In this document: positions 13,114 to 25,032 of the stretch, one piece after another
How positions within the stretch are numbered: position 1 is the first letter of the stretch
Layout of the letters: the number at the start of each line of letters is the position of its first letter
DNA from: Corylus avellana
Lineage: Eukaryota; Streptophyta; Magnoliopsida; Fagales; Betulaceae
Direction of reading: 5' to 3'
Assembly (NCBI RefSeq): GCF_901000735.1
Contig: NC_081544.1
Location: 34,485,235-34,549,234, forward strand
Length of the DNA stretch: 64,000 nucleotides
Program-made: the position numbers and the translations under genes
The notes under the pieces: model-generated
The model's input: the letters and a program-made list of their open reading frames with translations, nothing else
The model's database searches: none
What the model was told of the DNA's origin: nothing

Positions 13114-16100
13114 TCAACTGTGACTGCTGTCCTCTGTCTTATGAAATGATAAGCAGCTGAGATGTTTTAGAAACTGCTCTGGCTCTTCACCTTCTCTTAT
13201 TATCTGCAAATGCCATATGTCTTGTTAACAAATGACTATGATCATCACAACAAACCGACAGGCAAGCAACAATAAACATGTATTCTTACATGCTTTCTAA
13301 GCTACAAGAAATGGATAGATAGAGAGGGGTTACTCATCTTCTTTTCATTCCAGTGCAAATATACCATAGGTTTAGCTTACTTTTCTATAACAAATCATGA
13401 CTTGCATATTTAGCCTATGTTTCTTTTAAAAGAAAAACAAATCAACTAGCTACATTATCTTATCTATTTATTTATGGACAGGATAGTTAATTGCTGTTAC
13501 TGCTCCATCAGTAGGATATTTTAAGCAGTGGAACTGACTTGTCGTAATTCACTACTATCCTTGCAAACATGTTCTGGGATCATCAATCCGAATAAATTTT
13601 TTTTAGTAATTCCAAATCTTCTTATCTTTGTTCCCTTCCCATTCCAAGTCCCAAAATAGTCACATTCCAAGTAATACAGCAATCTCAGCAGGGAACAGCA
13701 AAGGCAATGGACATGAAACACAGGGTCATTATCAAAGATATTCATCAAGTAGCAACGAAAAATTGTAGGATGGAAAATATGTTAGACTCAAATGCCATCT
13801 TCATATTTTCTCAAAGTCTTTATGTGGCTGTTTAACCAAACCGACTACTGCCATCCTTCATCCAAAGCCCGAATAAAACATAATTTTACTGGCTTTGATG
13901 TGATTTAAAATTTGAGCTTATGAATCATCTGCAATTAGATTGCACTTCTAGTTTATGTTTATTTATTCTAGATGATATACATAGGTTTAAATTCATTAAA
14001 AAAGGGATATACATAGGTTTAATATCTTTAATCAGAGAAAGTTAATTAACATAATTTCCTTGTGACATCAGCAAACACCATCTACATAGATGCATGGGTT
14101 TGTGACATCATTACTTGCAACCCTTCCTCTAAAATCTAAATCTCCGAGCTTTGATTCATATAACAGAGTTTTTGAGCAATTGGATTACGCTGGAAATCTA
14201 AGAAGTCTTCTTGTCACTTCCACATCACTAAGTTGTATTTCTGATAGACTTCTGATAGTAGTCACCTCAGATATCATAATAACATTCTTTTTTTACTTCT
14301 TTCTATTGATATGACACACAGTGAAAGTCACTGTTCCTCTAGGTTATGACGTCAAAGAGCAAAATCCAATGATGATAAACATATGCAGTGTGCAGTGTTC
14401 ATGCTGGCTTTCCCCCTTTTTTCCCCTTTTTGATAGGTCCATTCTGTTTCTTATATATTCTCTCTCTCCTCCCATCAGTAACCACAGCAAACACCCAACC
14501 CCTCCCAAAAGAAAGAAAAAGAAAAACCACCCGAACACACACATAGGTATTCTGATCAAGGGATAAAAGCAAAAAGTTAAGTTTTTTCACCAAGCTGTAT
14601 CTTCACACTATAAGAATTTTAGTTCCTAATTAAAAGAAAAAATATAAGTAATCTATTTCATGATGTCAGGGAATATTTAAGCCATGCCATGAAACAAGCA
14701 CATAACAAAACCTATCATTTAACTTTACGGTAAAATATTACCTGTACAGGGGCATCGATTGGTAAATCCATTCGATTAAGCAAGTTGCGGCCAACTGCTT
14801 CCCAGTGAGGATGGCTATTAGCACATTTGCCATCAGTGCCGATCACTTGACTATGCCATTTCTCATCCGAGAATTCACTCCCCAACCAGACAAATAAGAT
14901 TCCACTTTTATTGGTGCCCAAATTCATATCTGGAGCCAACAAAATGTATACCGATCTAGAATCAAGAATACAAAAGGGATGCATCTCCACTTTATTCATA
15001 GAAGGCCACTGGAACAAAACTGGGGTCTTCAATCCTGCGACCCAGTCAACCAAATCACCTGACAGAGGATGAAATTCATTATCATCCTCTTTCTTATCTT
15101 CAATCTTACTACGTGATTCAAATCCAGTATCAAATATAAGCTCTTCTCTATTGTCTTCATGCTCGAATTGGTTGCAATCAACATCCTTCATCACATCATC
15201 CTCTAAGTCAGGTAGCGAGAAAGACCATGATCTTACCAGATTCTTCGGGACTTGAGACGACTCATCAACTGAGGGTAAGAACATTCGAGGTGGGGGATTA
15301 CTCCCTCTGCGCTCCGCAATAGAGGGGGAAGTTCCCTTGCATGGAAAAGAAGCATTTGCCACTTTCAATGAACGATTACCAGAAAACTGCTCTGCAGGCA
15401 GAGCAGTCTCTTTGTGAAGTAAACAGGAATTGTCTGCCAAAGAAGTATTCTTATGAGCAAATAGTTCTGTAGATTCCCAGCCAGAAGGCGAAGGCTGCTG
15501 TGAAGACAAGTATGACAAGTCAGACCAATTAGAAGATGATGGTGAAAAGGTAAATGAACTGGAGTACTCAGATGTTGAAGGTGAGAGTGTTGGGGACTTG
15601 GAGCTGAACTTTGGGCTGCTGCATGGAAAACAAGAAAAAGAATCTGGCGAACCACCGGTAGGTGTGGGTGAAAAGAAAGGATCAGTAAGAGTCACAGAAC
15701 AAGAAAATGAATCTGGCGAACCACAAGGTGTTGGTAACATGGAGGGATAAGTAAGAGTAACAGAGTGTTCCACTTCTTTAGAAGTCTCCCTCATCCTATC
15801 TGGGCTGCTATTTGGGAAACAATCAAAGGAATCCGGTGAACCGCATGGATGGGTGGATGGTGACTGTGGCGATGAAAGTTCAATCAGACAAACGGGGTCC
15901 TCTGCTTCTTTCTGTGTATCTATAATCATATTTGATTCATCATTGGATAGAGTACTGTCATTGTTCAGTTTGGAGAAGGTGACCAATTCTTTCATAATAC
16001 CATTAGCAAGCTTCCGTCGTAGTCTCCCCCACCCATTTTCTCTGGCAGGAAGACAAGTTTCCGATCCAGTATTTGATACCGAAAAAGGTGGAACAACCCC

Positions 16101-17360
16101 ACCGGCAAGTGCCTTGTGAAAAATTTCAAAATCCAAATCATAATCATCAACCTTCCTTTCACTAACCTCAACTCGATTTTCTGCAGCATCTGGATCCTTT
16201 TGGTAAGACAAGTTATCTTCCTTTTTGACCTCCATTTTCTCACAACCATCCGCTGAGAGTGGCCCACTGGCAAGGGCATCCCAAAATTCTGATGGCTCTT
16301 CACCTTCCTTGATACTCACAATCGGTCCCAGAGCCCTTTCATATCGAATTACCTGAAGGGCAGCAGCCTTTGCATTCTTTGACAAAGCGGAGTTGCAGTT
16401 TTTCCCAGTCCACACATATATAGCAGAAGGAACATGCACAACAAATGCTCCACGAGAGTCAAGTGCTTGTGCACTCGGATGGCTTAACATTTTTGGTACA
16501 AGATGAAGAGGATCGTATGATGAGTGAGGGGCCATCCGATACATCCTAATCACAGAACTTGGGCTTGCAGGCACAGCATGTACTCGCTTCTGGCACTGCA
16601 GAAGTTGGCAAGCAAAACCCATATTTGGGTTAGTCACTCCTCGTGCTGCCTTCACATATTGAAAGGCCTCATCGAAGTCCTGCCCCTCCCTCCACATGAG
16701 GTATGCAATAACCAGAGATGTCGATCGTGACACTCCCTGGCAACAATGCACAAGAACCCGCCCACCTTGCTCTCGAACATCTTCAAAGTAATCAAACACG
16801 TCATAGAGGATACTAGTAATATCCTCCGATGGGCTGTCTTGCAACCAAAGTGTCTTGTACACAAGATCACTCTTGAAATACTCGGGAGAAACAAACCCAA
16901 CACAGTTCAGCACATGGGTGATTCCATTCTGCCTCAAAATTTCACGGTTCTTTGCCACAGCATCGCTTCCTAAGTATATATGATCAGCAATTCTTGAGCA
17001 TTCCTTATCGAAAAATGCGAGCTTATCCCTCTTAAACTGGAATTCTCTCACAGGTTGTTCTGAATTAGAATTCTCAAGGGGTTTAACTTCCCCCCCTCTT
17101 GGTGTTTGGGGTGGATTAGGCCATATGCCAAGATCATCAGAACCCGCCTTGGGCCACTCCTCGACATTCCGCCGGGTGATAGAAAGAGGCTGAAGTGGTG
17201 GCAAGCACGACCGCACTTTATTATTTGGTTGTGGTCTCGGGTTTGGGTTAAGGTTTTGGTAAGGCTTAGACGGAGACCGGCCGGCCCATGAAACCGACCT
17301 GAAATAAGTTTTCCGGGTACCAGCACCACCGGCAACAGGGTCTTTATCTTCTCCTAACAT
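13114..17360 (-). CDS. MKP1: Dual-specificity MAP kinase phosphatase, MKP1 type (2 coding exons)
   Basis: MKP1 removes phosphate from threonine and tyrosine of stress MAP kinases (MPK3/MPK6 in Arabidopsis) and limits genotoxic, UV-B and pathogen signalling. Exon 1 is 17360-14742 (873 codons). A GT donor follows codon CAG, and the last exon is 13203-13114 (29 codons plus stop), beginning IIREGEEPEQFL; total 902 aa. The N-terminus has the plant MKP1 motifs FRSVSW and CLPPLQPLSITRR. The phosphatase domain spans about 122-262, with general acid D175 and active site HCCQGVSRS (C206, R212). A gelsolin-like segment follows (DSRGAFVVHVPSAIYVWTGK), then a long serine-rich region containing SPSIAERRGS. 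Reading through the exon 1 donor gives a false end (VIFYRKVK). The ATG at 17360 is the first in-frame ATG; the open frame upstream has none. Confidence 0.93.
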
Positions 17361-17386
17361 ACTCAAAAAGGAAATACAACCCAACT

Positions 17387-17410
17387 CTACAAAATTTGAT
17401 TGGTACACAT
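17387..17410 (-). promoter_or_regulatory. Upstream ORF in the MKP1 leader
   Basis: A seven-codon ATG-to-TAG frame (MCTNQIL) ends 26 bp before the MKP1 start codon. It lies after the inferred 5' UTR intron acceptor, so it should be in the mature mRNA. Such short frames often lower translation of the main frame; this is inference. Confidence 0.5.
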
Positions 17411-17423
17411 TAAAGGATTATTC

Positions 17424-17746
17424 CTGGAAAGCTCATAGAAACAAGCAAAATTGTGTTTTCAAATAAGTAGCTGATTTTGAAATTTTTAGTCTTCCATGGC
17501 ACTTTTCTCACCTAAAACCCTTTGACCATCTATCTCTCTCTAAAAACTTCATCTTTCTATCTAGATGGACAAGGAAGAGGAAAATTCAAACACGAATATG
17601 ACCCAGTAAGAACCCTAGCTGAGCTGTAGTAGGGCTTACTGATTCAACTACATGGACAACAAGAAAATGAGGTAAATTGTAATAAAAATATACATATATA
17701 AAAGGGTTTAATTAAATACAGTCGCAATTGTTGAAGAGAGACTTAC
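17424..17746 (-). other. Probable 5' UTR intron of MKP1
   Basis: On the minus strand a consensus donor (TCGA then GTAAGT) lies at 17746 and an acceptor (TTTCCAG) ends at 17424, giving a 323-bp intron. The interval is AT-rich and lacks long frames. The site pair is inferred from sequence only. Confidence 0.55.
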
Positions 17747-17812
17747 TCGAAGAATCTCTCTCTTTCAAGTGGAAAGAGTCGCTTGGTGTGTGTAGCCGAC
17801 TTTTGAAACCCT

Positions 17813-17836
17813 AGAGAGAGAGAGAGAGAGAGAGAG
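17813..17836. repeat. (GA)n run in the MKP1 leader
   Basis: Twelve GA dinucleotides (CT on the gene strand), with a shorter GA run at 17917-17931. Pyrimidine-rich CT tracts are common near plant transcription starts and would fit the 5' UTR or core promoter of MKP1. Confidence 0.7.
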
Positions 17837-17943
17837 TTGCAGGAAACAAGTTGAAGTGATTCGCCAATAGGGTGGGTTCTTGGCAGGCTGGTGTTAGAAA
17901 TGAGTGTTTTGGACTGAGAGAGAGAGAGAGAATGGGTCAAACT

Positions 17944-18090
17944 GCCACGTCATCATGGGATGATCATATTAAGACATGCATGTCAAGCTTGTGATGTCAT
18001 TTAACGTTAGAGGTGGGTCGGCTGCTATACTTACCGCTAGGTGTGGATGTCGTCTCAAGGTGCGTCACGTGTTCTTCTGCACGTGGATGC
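17944..18090 (-). promoter_or_regulatory. MKP1 upstream region with two G-boxes and an ACGTCA motif
   Basis: CACGTG occurs twice, at 18066-18071 and 18080-18085, 14 bp apart, and cacgtcatca lies near 17946. G-boxes bind bHLH and bZIP factors; ACGT cores are typical of ABA- and stress-responsive promoters. They lie about 330 bp upstream of the inferred leader intron. Regulation of MKP1 by them is inference. Confidence 0.5.
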
Positions 18091-18138
18091 TGTATTTGCT
18101 GTCAGGATTCGGTTTTTATGCGTAGTGAAAAGTGAAAA

Positions 18139-18184
18139 CTACCGCATAGATGCGGTAGTTCAAAACGGCACCGTTTTGAACTAC
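18139..18184. repeat. Two interlocking perfect palindromes
   Basis: 18139-18158 is a perfect inverted repeat with 9-bp arms (ctaccgcat / atgcggtag) and a 2-bp loop. 18155-18184 is another with 14-bp arms (gtagttcaaaacgg / ccgttttgaactac) and a 2-bp loop, sharing the gtag bases. A further tatgcgg at 18199-18205 can pair with the first arm. No coding potential; it could be the core of a foldback element, but no target duplication was found. Confidence 0.85.
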
Positions 18185-20676
18185 ACCGTTTTGGGTACTA
18201 TGCGGCTTGGCATAAAAATGGCACTGCAGCAATTAATAAAAAAATGAGCTCTTTTGCAAGCCTGAAATCACGCCGTTACCGGCAAACGGCGTTGTCTTGT
18301 GTTTATCTTTTTTTTTTTCAACTCTCGCTCTGAAACTGCTCCCATGTCTTGTGTTTATTGGTTTTTTTTTTTTTTTTTTTTAATCTTCTTCATATTCAAG
18401 ATTTTGCATTGCTCAGACTCTCTATTTCCAGCTACCGAGAAAAATCTTGACAAGTATGATTTTGTTTTGTGCATTATTTTTATTATTTTAGATTTTTATT
18501 GTTTATGAAAGCAAAAAAATAAAAATTATAAAAAAGTTATAAACTCTAGTGAGGGTTCTCGTATGGGTCTATTTGGTTCTCTTGTGGGTGCTCCTAGTGA
18601 GCTTAGGGTTTTTTTATAGGTACTTCTAGGCGCTTTCTTTATATACCTCTTGTGTAAATTGGTTGAAGCACCTTTGCGTTTTTTATATATACAATTTTAC
18701 TTTAAAATAAAAAAAAAAATTTGTTTACAGTTTGTTGAAAATTATTACAAAAAAAAAATTAAAAAAAAAATATTGAAAAAATAATTTCTTTTTATTGGAT
18801 AAAATTTTTCTCCCATTAACAAATTCTCCAAATTAATGGGTGAAAATTATTGTAATTCACTCTAATAAAGTAACATATGTCCTTAAAACACGTAATTTTT
18901 ATGTTTATTTTAAAAATGAAATTAAAATGCATTATTCATTCATTTCTAGTTATTGCAAGATCAATAATTGATCTATTGGTAGTGGCCTAGTGCAAATTTT
19001 AGATAGAAATTAGCTACAAACCAATTTAACAAATTGCCAAGTGTCCTTCAAGTATGTGAAAAACACATATTTTTTTATTAATGCTATTAAAGAACATGTG
19101 AGAAGCACATGTTATTACAAAAAAAAATGTGCTCCTCACATTAAGCAATATTTGACAATTTATTAGACTAGTTTGTAATTAATTTTTATTCGCAAATTTC
19201 ATAATATTTGTATTTATTTATTTTTTATTTTGTTTGTATTTTTATTTTACATACAGGATTATACTCCTCTCTCTCCCTCTCTCTCTCTCAATTACGTATC
19301 TCTTTAAGAGCCATCTCTAAAATTAACCATAAAAAATAAAAATAAAAATAAAAAAGGTCAATACCTTTTAACTTTAACCACATCATTTATTTTACATGAA
19401 AAAATGTGCCATTTTTTTTTTTAAAAAAAAAAAAAAAACACAGGGTCACTAGAATTAATTAAAAACTAAGGAGGTTAAAATCACTTTAAGTGTAACTCAG
19501 TACTCATTGTTTTATGAATGAAACCATCTATAATATATATAATAAAGAAGCAAATGTGTGCCTCATGCCATTTCTGGAAGGCATCCACCATCCAAGCCTG
19601 GTAGTCAAAATCAAGCCGCCAATGGAACAGAACCACCTATCCACTCTCTCTCTCTCTCTCTCTCTGATGATCTTAGTGGAGTTGGAGCAGCCACGTGGGG
19701 GCACATTGTTACCGGTCGAGGAACGACCGAACAAGTGAACAACCAACGAACAATGCAACAAAACGAAAGAGGCTTATATGATTGGTCAATAACGTTGTTA
19801 CGTTGTACGTGTTCAAACTTCCAACCTAATGGGCTAGTACTGTTCTTCAGTATCTGAATTTTGACCCAGCCAACTCAACTAGCTATGAGCCAATCCAATT
19901 CAGTAGCAGCCGTATAATCTGCCGCTTTTGAATTTTCCACACAACTGGTATTACACTCTGCTTGGATGAAAGGGAAATGTTGTTGAATTTTCCTTCGATC
20001 TTTTCTCTCAAGAGGAAAACAAGTGGGAGAAATGTGCCAACCTTGTGCTAACTTGAGTGCTCTTTCCTCAAGTTGCAATTTGTTTGAACCGTATAGTTTT
20101 CAAACTCTTTCACAACTTGCTTGAAATTTTAACGGCGCCGGATTAAATGTAATTTGGTAAAAGATTTGGTGAAGAATTTTTCCAGGAGAGTGGGTTGAAT
20201 TTTCTTTTACCCCATGGCCAGAGGACTTGATCATATGTTCCAACATATGTTTTTCTTTTCTTCTCTTTTATATAATAAACAAGTACCCATTTCGGTTCGG
20301 TTATAGCCAAGGGAGGTTACACCCAAATTTGAAAAAAGAAGAAAGGAACAAAAGAAAAATCAAAGAATGAATGGTCAAGAAAGGTGGCGAGGAAGAAGGA
20401 AGCACATGGCATTCTTCTCTTGTTGATGGCCCTCCACTTCCAAGTCCTTTAGAATAGTCTCACTCTCTGTGAAGGCGTCATTGTATCGTATGAGACAAAA
20501 TGGATGTGCATACTTGAGAGGACCAACACACTGTACTACGTACTACCAAAAATAAAGCGAGAGAAAAGTCAACCACGGTGGCGTGCTTCACACTGCTGGG
20601 ACCAAAGAGAGGGCCAGAAAATTTAGAGTGGCCCCTGCAGCCCTGCTTGTGAGGCCCTGGGACCTGGGTACCAAAG
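18185..20676. other. AT-rich spacer, no gene recognised
   Basis: The stretch has long A/T runs, CT microsatellites (19268-19289, 19642-19664) and a degenerate inverted-repeat region at about 19005-19185. The arms of that region share sequences like ttacaaac and caatttattaga, suggesting an old MITE. Short ORFs such as the minus frame at 19875-20078 match no family I recognise. Confidence 0.4.
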
Positions 20677-22209
20677 CCGATCCTATCCGATGAAATGGAG
20701 AGTATTTATTTGATGCATTTAAGAGAATAAATTTATTTAAAAAATTTGTTCATAAAAAAATAAGGACAATATTATCTTCCTAAATGCACTAAATGAATAC
20801 TCTCTACTTAATTTGAAATAGAGATGATCATTTTTCCTCTTCTTTATAAGTCACTGTCTAAAAATAAGAGCAAAAATATTAACAGAAATCTTTTCGTTTG
20901 AGACTCAAAAGCACTTATATTGAAATTTGATCAAGTTTAGATGATTTTTACATGAATCTCACATGAAAAGTAAGAACTTATATCAAACTTTATTTAGATG
21001 GATTTGATATTTAAAGTACTATAACTAACTAAATTACGGGTGGTTTTATGAATCCTTTACAATAAGTTGGGGCATGTATTATTGTTTTCATTGTATTTGT
21101 AGGCTGTAGCATGTATAAAATCATAATCCCTATCACTTCATGAATTAATATATCATTAATCAGTATTTTTATTCATATTTTAGGCCTTCATTTATCTCTT
21201 TATTCCATCAACTTCAATGGATTTTTTTTTTCCTTTTTTCAAAGTAGGAAAAGTTTCTTCACATAGACAATCATTTTGGAATGAGAAATACTATTTATCA
21301 TTTTCAAGGGTTCATCTCTTAACATATTTGTCTACGTGGCTCCTTCACATCCACTTACCAATCTGAGGATGTCATTTATGAATTCTTAGTGAAGGGCAAA
21401 TGTAATCTTAGTATTTCTTGTTATATGGGCAAGGTCAGCTCTGTCCCAAATCTATGAAGAAAAGGGGAAATGGAGTTGGGTGGGAGTGATGGTGGGGAGG
21501 TGTTAGGTATCAACAGTTATTCAAATTGATTTTAATCCAATTATTCAGGCTTTGCTTACTTTAATTACTCAACTAATTTTTTTTTTAGTAATAAGTGAAT
21601 TAGGTTTTAATCAATCAACACCATGACTGTTCTTTTATTTGGGACAACATTGTTAAAAACTACAATAATTATTAGATATGAATTTTATAGTAGCCCAAGA
21701 CGAAACCTAAAACTCCTTGAAGGAGAGGAGCATGGCTCTGGATCCTCTGATTTCGTCTCAAATTATGTACAAATTTCAAAATGGAGACAGCTTCCGGCCC
21801 TCCATGTTCCCTCACCATCACAAATTTATCTTCCACCCATTTCATATTCAAACTAAGACCTTGCAAAAATATCTTTGAAAAGTTATTAGCCTGTGGATAA
21901 GGAGGAGGATTACCCAATTACATGTACCCTTTTGGATTGAGACGGTGACGAATCATATTTATCTATATACAAGCTATACTTGTCGTCGATGTCACAATAG
22001 CATTTTTGTTCTCATTCATCTCCATTGTATTCAAAAAGTGTTGCACCAATTTCTCTCAATTTCGTATATCAATCTTTTAATTGTATGCAATTTCACCGAT
22101 CCGTTAACTTTTTCATTAAATTTTTCCAAAATACCTCTATTTGTTTTAGAAAAAAAAAAAAATTAAGCGTTGGTCCGAATTTAATGATATTTGCAAAAAT
22201 AACTATTTA

Positions 22210-22396
22210 CCTCCATCTTTGCAAAAAAAAAAGGGGGGGGGGGTATTTTGGGAATTTTGTTGAGATTTAACGGAAAATTCTAACAGGGATATTTTAAAAA
22301 ATTAAAAGTTCAATACACTAAATTGAAAAGTTTTGAACTTTAGGGAAAACATTGCAAAAGATGTGACAATTAAGGGGGTTAAGCAAAGTTTCCCCT
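22210..22396. repeat. Relic of a foldback element related to that at 460-838
   Basis: The stretch contains tttagggaaaacattgc and ends gttaagcaaagtttcccc, resembling the right arm of the 460-838 MITE. A G-run (about 10 bases) lies at 22232-22241. The left arm is not clear, so this is a partial or diverged copy. It recurs at 27318-27504 in the duplicated segment. Confidence 0.45.
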
Positions 22397-22829
22397 TTTT
22401 GTTTTTTGAAAAGTTGATTTCCAAATAATGTATTATCATCACATCATGAAATTTATTATTTTAGAAAATGTATCATCAACTCATGAGATGATGACACGTT
22501 TGAGAACCAACTTTTAAATTATTAGTCTTTGGTAGGCTTCAAATGTCTGGGAGCAGAGCTCAGATGCATTAACTTTCGGCCCAGTCGCTGGGCTATTGAG
22601 CCTAACGGATCCAAACTCTAAAGCCCATCACCAAAAATAGCAAATAGAATTGGTTCTTTGGCCCACAAATCCACCGCCCCTCGACCCTCCTCTCGCTCTC
22701 ATCTCCCATCGCGCCGAAGCCGAGTACCATCACGTCCTCTCCTTCTCTCTCAGATTCTGTACATGCCAATGCATTAAGTGGCCCATCAGGTCACACTCTC
22801 CCAACCCTCTGCTATGCATTCGCTCTGAT

Positions 22830-24377
22830 ATGTATCACAGTCTTGGCGCACACCGCCTCATTTACCGAGCTCGAATCGCATACTTTGTCAAAGCTGGTCT
22901 CATCGACCAAGCCATCCAAGTGTTCGAAGAAATGTCTCAATCAAATTGCCGCATATTCAGCATCGACTACAACCGTTTCGTCGGCGTATTGGTCCGTGAG
23001 TCTCGCTTCGACTTGGCCGAGCACTACTACCACAAAATGATCCCCCAGGGATTCTCTCTAATCCCATTCACATACTCAAGGTTCATTTCTGGGTTGTGCA
23101 AAGTCAAGAACTTTAGTCTCATTGAGCAGCTCCTAGAAGACATTGTTAGGCTTGGTTATGTCCCTGACATTTGGGCCTTTAATATATATTTGAATCTTTT
23201 GTGTCACGAAAATGGTATAGAATTGGCTTTGCAAGTGTTTTATAGAATGGTTGAGAAAGGTAGAGAGGCTGATGTTGTAACATACACTATACTAATTGAT
23301 GGATTGTGTAAAGCAAGGCGGTTTGATGCCGCAGTTGAAATGTGGCGTGACATGATAGATAAGGGGATTAGTCCGGATAATAAGGCGTGCACATCACTTG
23401 TTATTGGGTTGTGTGATGGTGGGAAGGTTGATTTGGCGTATGAGCTTACGATTGGTACAATGAAGGGTCGAGTTGAGTTTAGTAATTTGATTTACAATGC
23501 ATTGATTAGTGGGTTTTGTAGAGCGGGTAGGATTGATAAGGCACAAGCAATCAAGTTGTTTATGAGGAGAAATGGGTGCGAGCCAGATTTAGTTACATAC
23601 AATGTGTTATTGAACTATTGTTGTGATGAGCTTATGTTGGAGGAGGCAGAGAAGTTGATGAAAAAGATGGAGAGGAGTGGGATGGAACCGGATGTGTACA
23701 GTTACAACCAATTTTTAAAGGGCCTTTGTAAAGCAAACCAGCCGGATAATGCTTATTGGTTGATGGTGAACAAGATGGAGGCAAAGGGTTTGTGTGATGT
23801 TGTATCATATAATACGATCATCAGAGCTTTTTGCAAGGTGTGCCGGACAAGAAGGGCTTACAAGCTATATGAGGAAATGGGACGGAAAGGGATTGCACCA
23901 GATATGGTGACATTCACGATTCTTATTAAAGCTTTTCTTAGTGAAGGTAGTTCCGATATAGCAAAGAAACTTCTTGATCAGATGACGGGCATGGGTCTGT
24001 TGCCTGATCGTATATTTTATACTACAATAGTTGATCACCTATGTAAGACTGGGAAGATTGGGATGGCTCATAGTGTTTTTTGCGACATGGTGGAGAAGGG
24101 AATTGCCCCTGACGTAGTTTCATACAATGCCCTCATTAATGGGCTTTGCAAAGCTTCTAGAGTAAGTGAAGCCATGCATTTATACGAGGAAATGCAGATG
24201 AGAGGATCCTATCCTGATGAAGTAACTTTCAAGTTGATAATTGGAGGGCTTATACGAGAAAAGAAGCTTTCATTGGCTTGTAGCATATGGGATCAAATGA
24301 TGGAGAAAGGCTTTACTCTTGACGGAGTAGTTTCAGAGACACTAATAAATGCCATCCATTCAAGAGATGCCACTTGA
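22830..24377 (+). CDS. P-class pentatricopeptide repeat protein, copy 1
   Basis: An intronless gene of 515 aa made almost wholly of 35-residue PPR motifs, each with the typical VVTYTILIDGLCKA or PDVVSYNALINGLCK pattern. It matches Arabidopsis At1g13040 (517 aa) end to end, from MYHSLGAHRLIYRARIA to the tail DQMMEKGFTLD. P-class PPR proteins bind RNA and usually act in mitochondria or chloroplasts on transcript stability, splicing or translation; the target is unknown. The ATG at 22830 was chosen because homology starts there; the frame is open 60 codons upstream but has no ATG. The coding sequence is G-rich with few introns, as usual for the family. An identical copy lies at 27938-29485. Confidence 0.92.
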   Translation: MYHSLGAHRLIYRARIAYFVKAGLIDQAIQVFEEMSQSNCRIFSIDYNRFVGVLVRESRFDLAEHYYHKMIPQGFSLIPFTYSRFISGLCKVKNFSLIEQLLEDIVRLGYVPDIWAFNIYLNLLCHENGIELALQVFYRMVEKGREADVVTYTILIDGLCKARRFDAAVEMWRDMIDKGISPDNKACTSLVIGLCDGGKVDLAYELTIGTMKGRVEFSNLIYNALISGFCRAGRIDKAQAIKLFMRRNGCEPDLVTYNVLLNYCCDELMLEEAEKLMKKMERSGMEPDVYSYNQFLKGLCKANQPDNAYWLMVNKMEAKGLCDVVSYNTIIRAFCKVCRTRRAYKLYEEMGRKGIAPDMVTFTILIKAFLSEGSSDIAKKLLDQMTGMGLLPDRIFYTTIVDHLCKTGKIGMAHSVFCDMVEKGIAPDVVSYNALINGLCKASRVSEAMHLYEEMQMRGSYPDEVTFKLIIGGLIREKKLSLACSIWDQMMEKGFTLDGVVSETLINAIHSRDAT

Positions 24378-25032
24378 ACATGAAAAATGGTTTGTATTCT
24401 ATATTCATACCTTCCTCTATCTATTTTGTATCTATTTACATGATGCTAAGTTTGAAAGATACTTTAGAAGCATCTCTTCAACAATTTTCAAAAGACTTGC
24501 TTTAGGGAAAGTATCTTTAGGCACTGGTAGCAAACATATTGCAAGCCAATGTTTGGCAGTTTTTTTATTGCTATGTTCACATGCAGCCATGAACTTGTTC
24601 ATTTGCCATGCTAAGTATGTAATAGCTAGAGAGGTTATTATCACTACTGGTGGCAGTGACAGGCTAACAATATGCCATTGAAATTAGTAAACCACCCAAT
24701 GCCAGTTTTTAGTGCTTGTTTTGGTTGTGTTATGTATATGGTGTGCTTGATTGAGCTTGTTAATGGTTTGATCAATGTGTGCTCTATGCATATGATGATA
24801 ACTGTTGGTTGAGTGGTTGTTTAGCCCTCAAAGTAAGCAGACCAGATTCAGATAACGATGATGTGAAATGGTTATGCTGATGTACTCGTCCTGTTCTTGT
24901 CTTCATGTTTAAGCAACTGACATGCACAGGATATCCTGAGTTCTTTTGGTTCTTATCATCTCATATCTGGTGGTAATGACCTCTTTTGATCCAGAACACG
25001 GTTAATTTTCTGTAGTTATAAGTAAATGTGTA
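24378..25032. other. PPR 3' flank, nothing else recognised
   Basis: Presumed 3' UTR and spacer between the PPR gene and the hAT-type element. Short ORFs are not supported by any family match. The same sequence recurs at 29486-30140. Confidence 0.5.

Noticed and set aside
14715..14741. C-terminal residues VIFYRKVK as the end of MKP1
   Set aside because: They lie beyond a good GT donor, and the conserved MKP1 tail is found in a downstream in-frame exon (13203-13114).
22650..22829. 60-residue N-terminal extension of the PPR protein
   Set aside because: The frame is open but has no ATG, and homology to At1g13040 starts exactly at the ATG at 22830. The same applies at 27758-27937.
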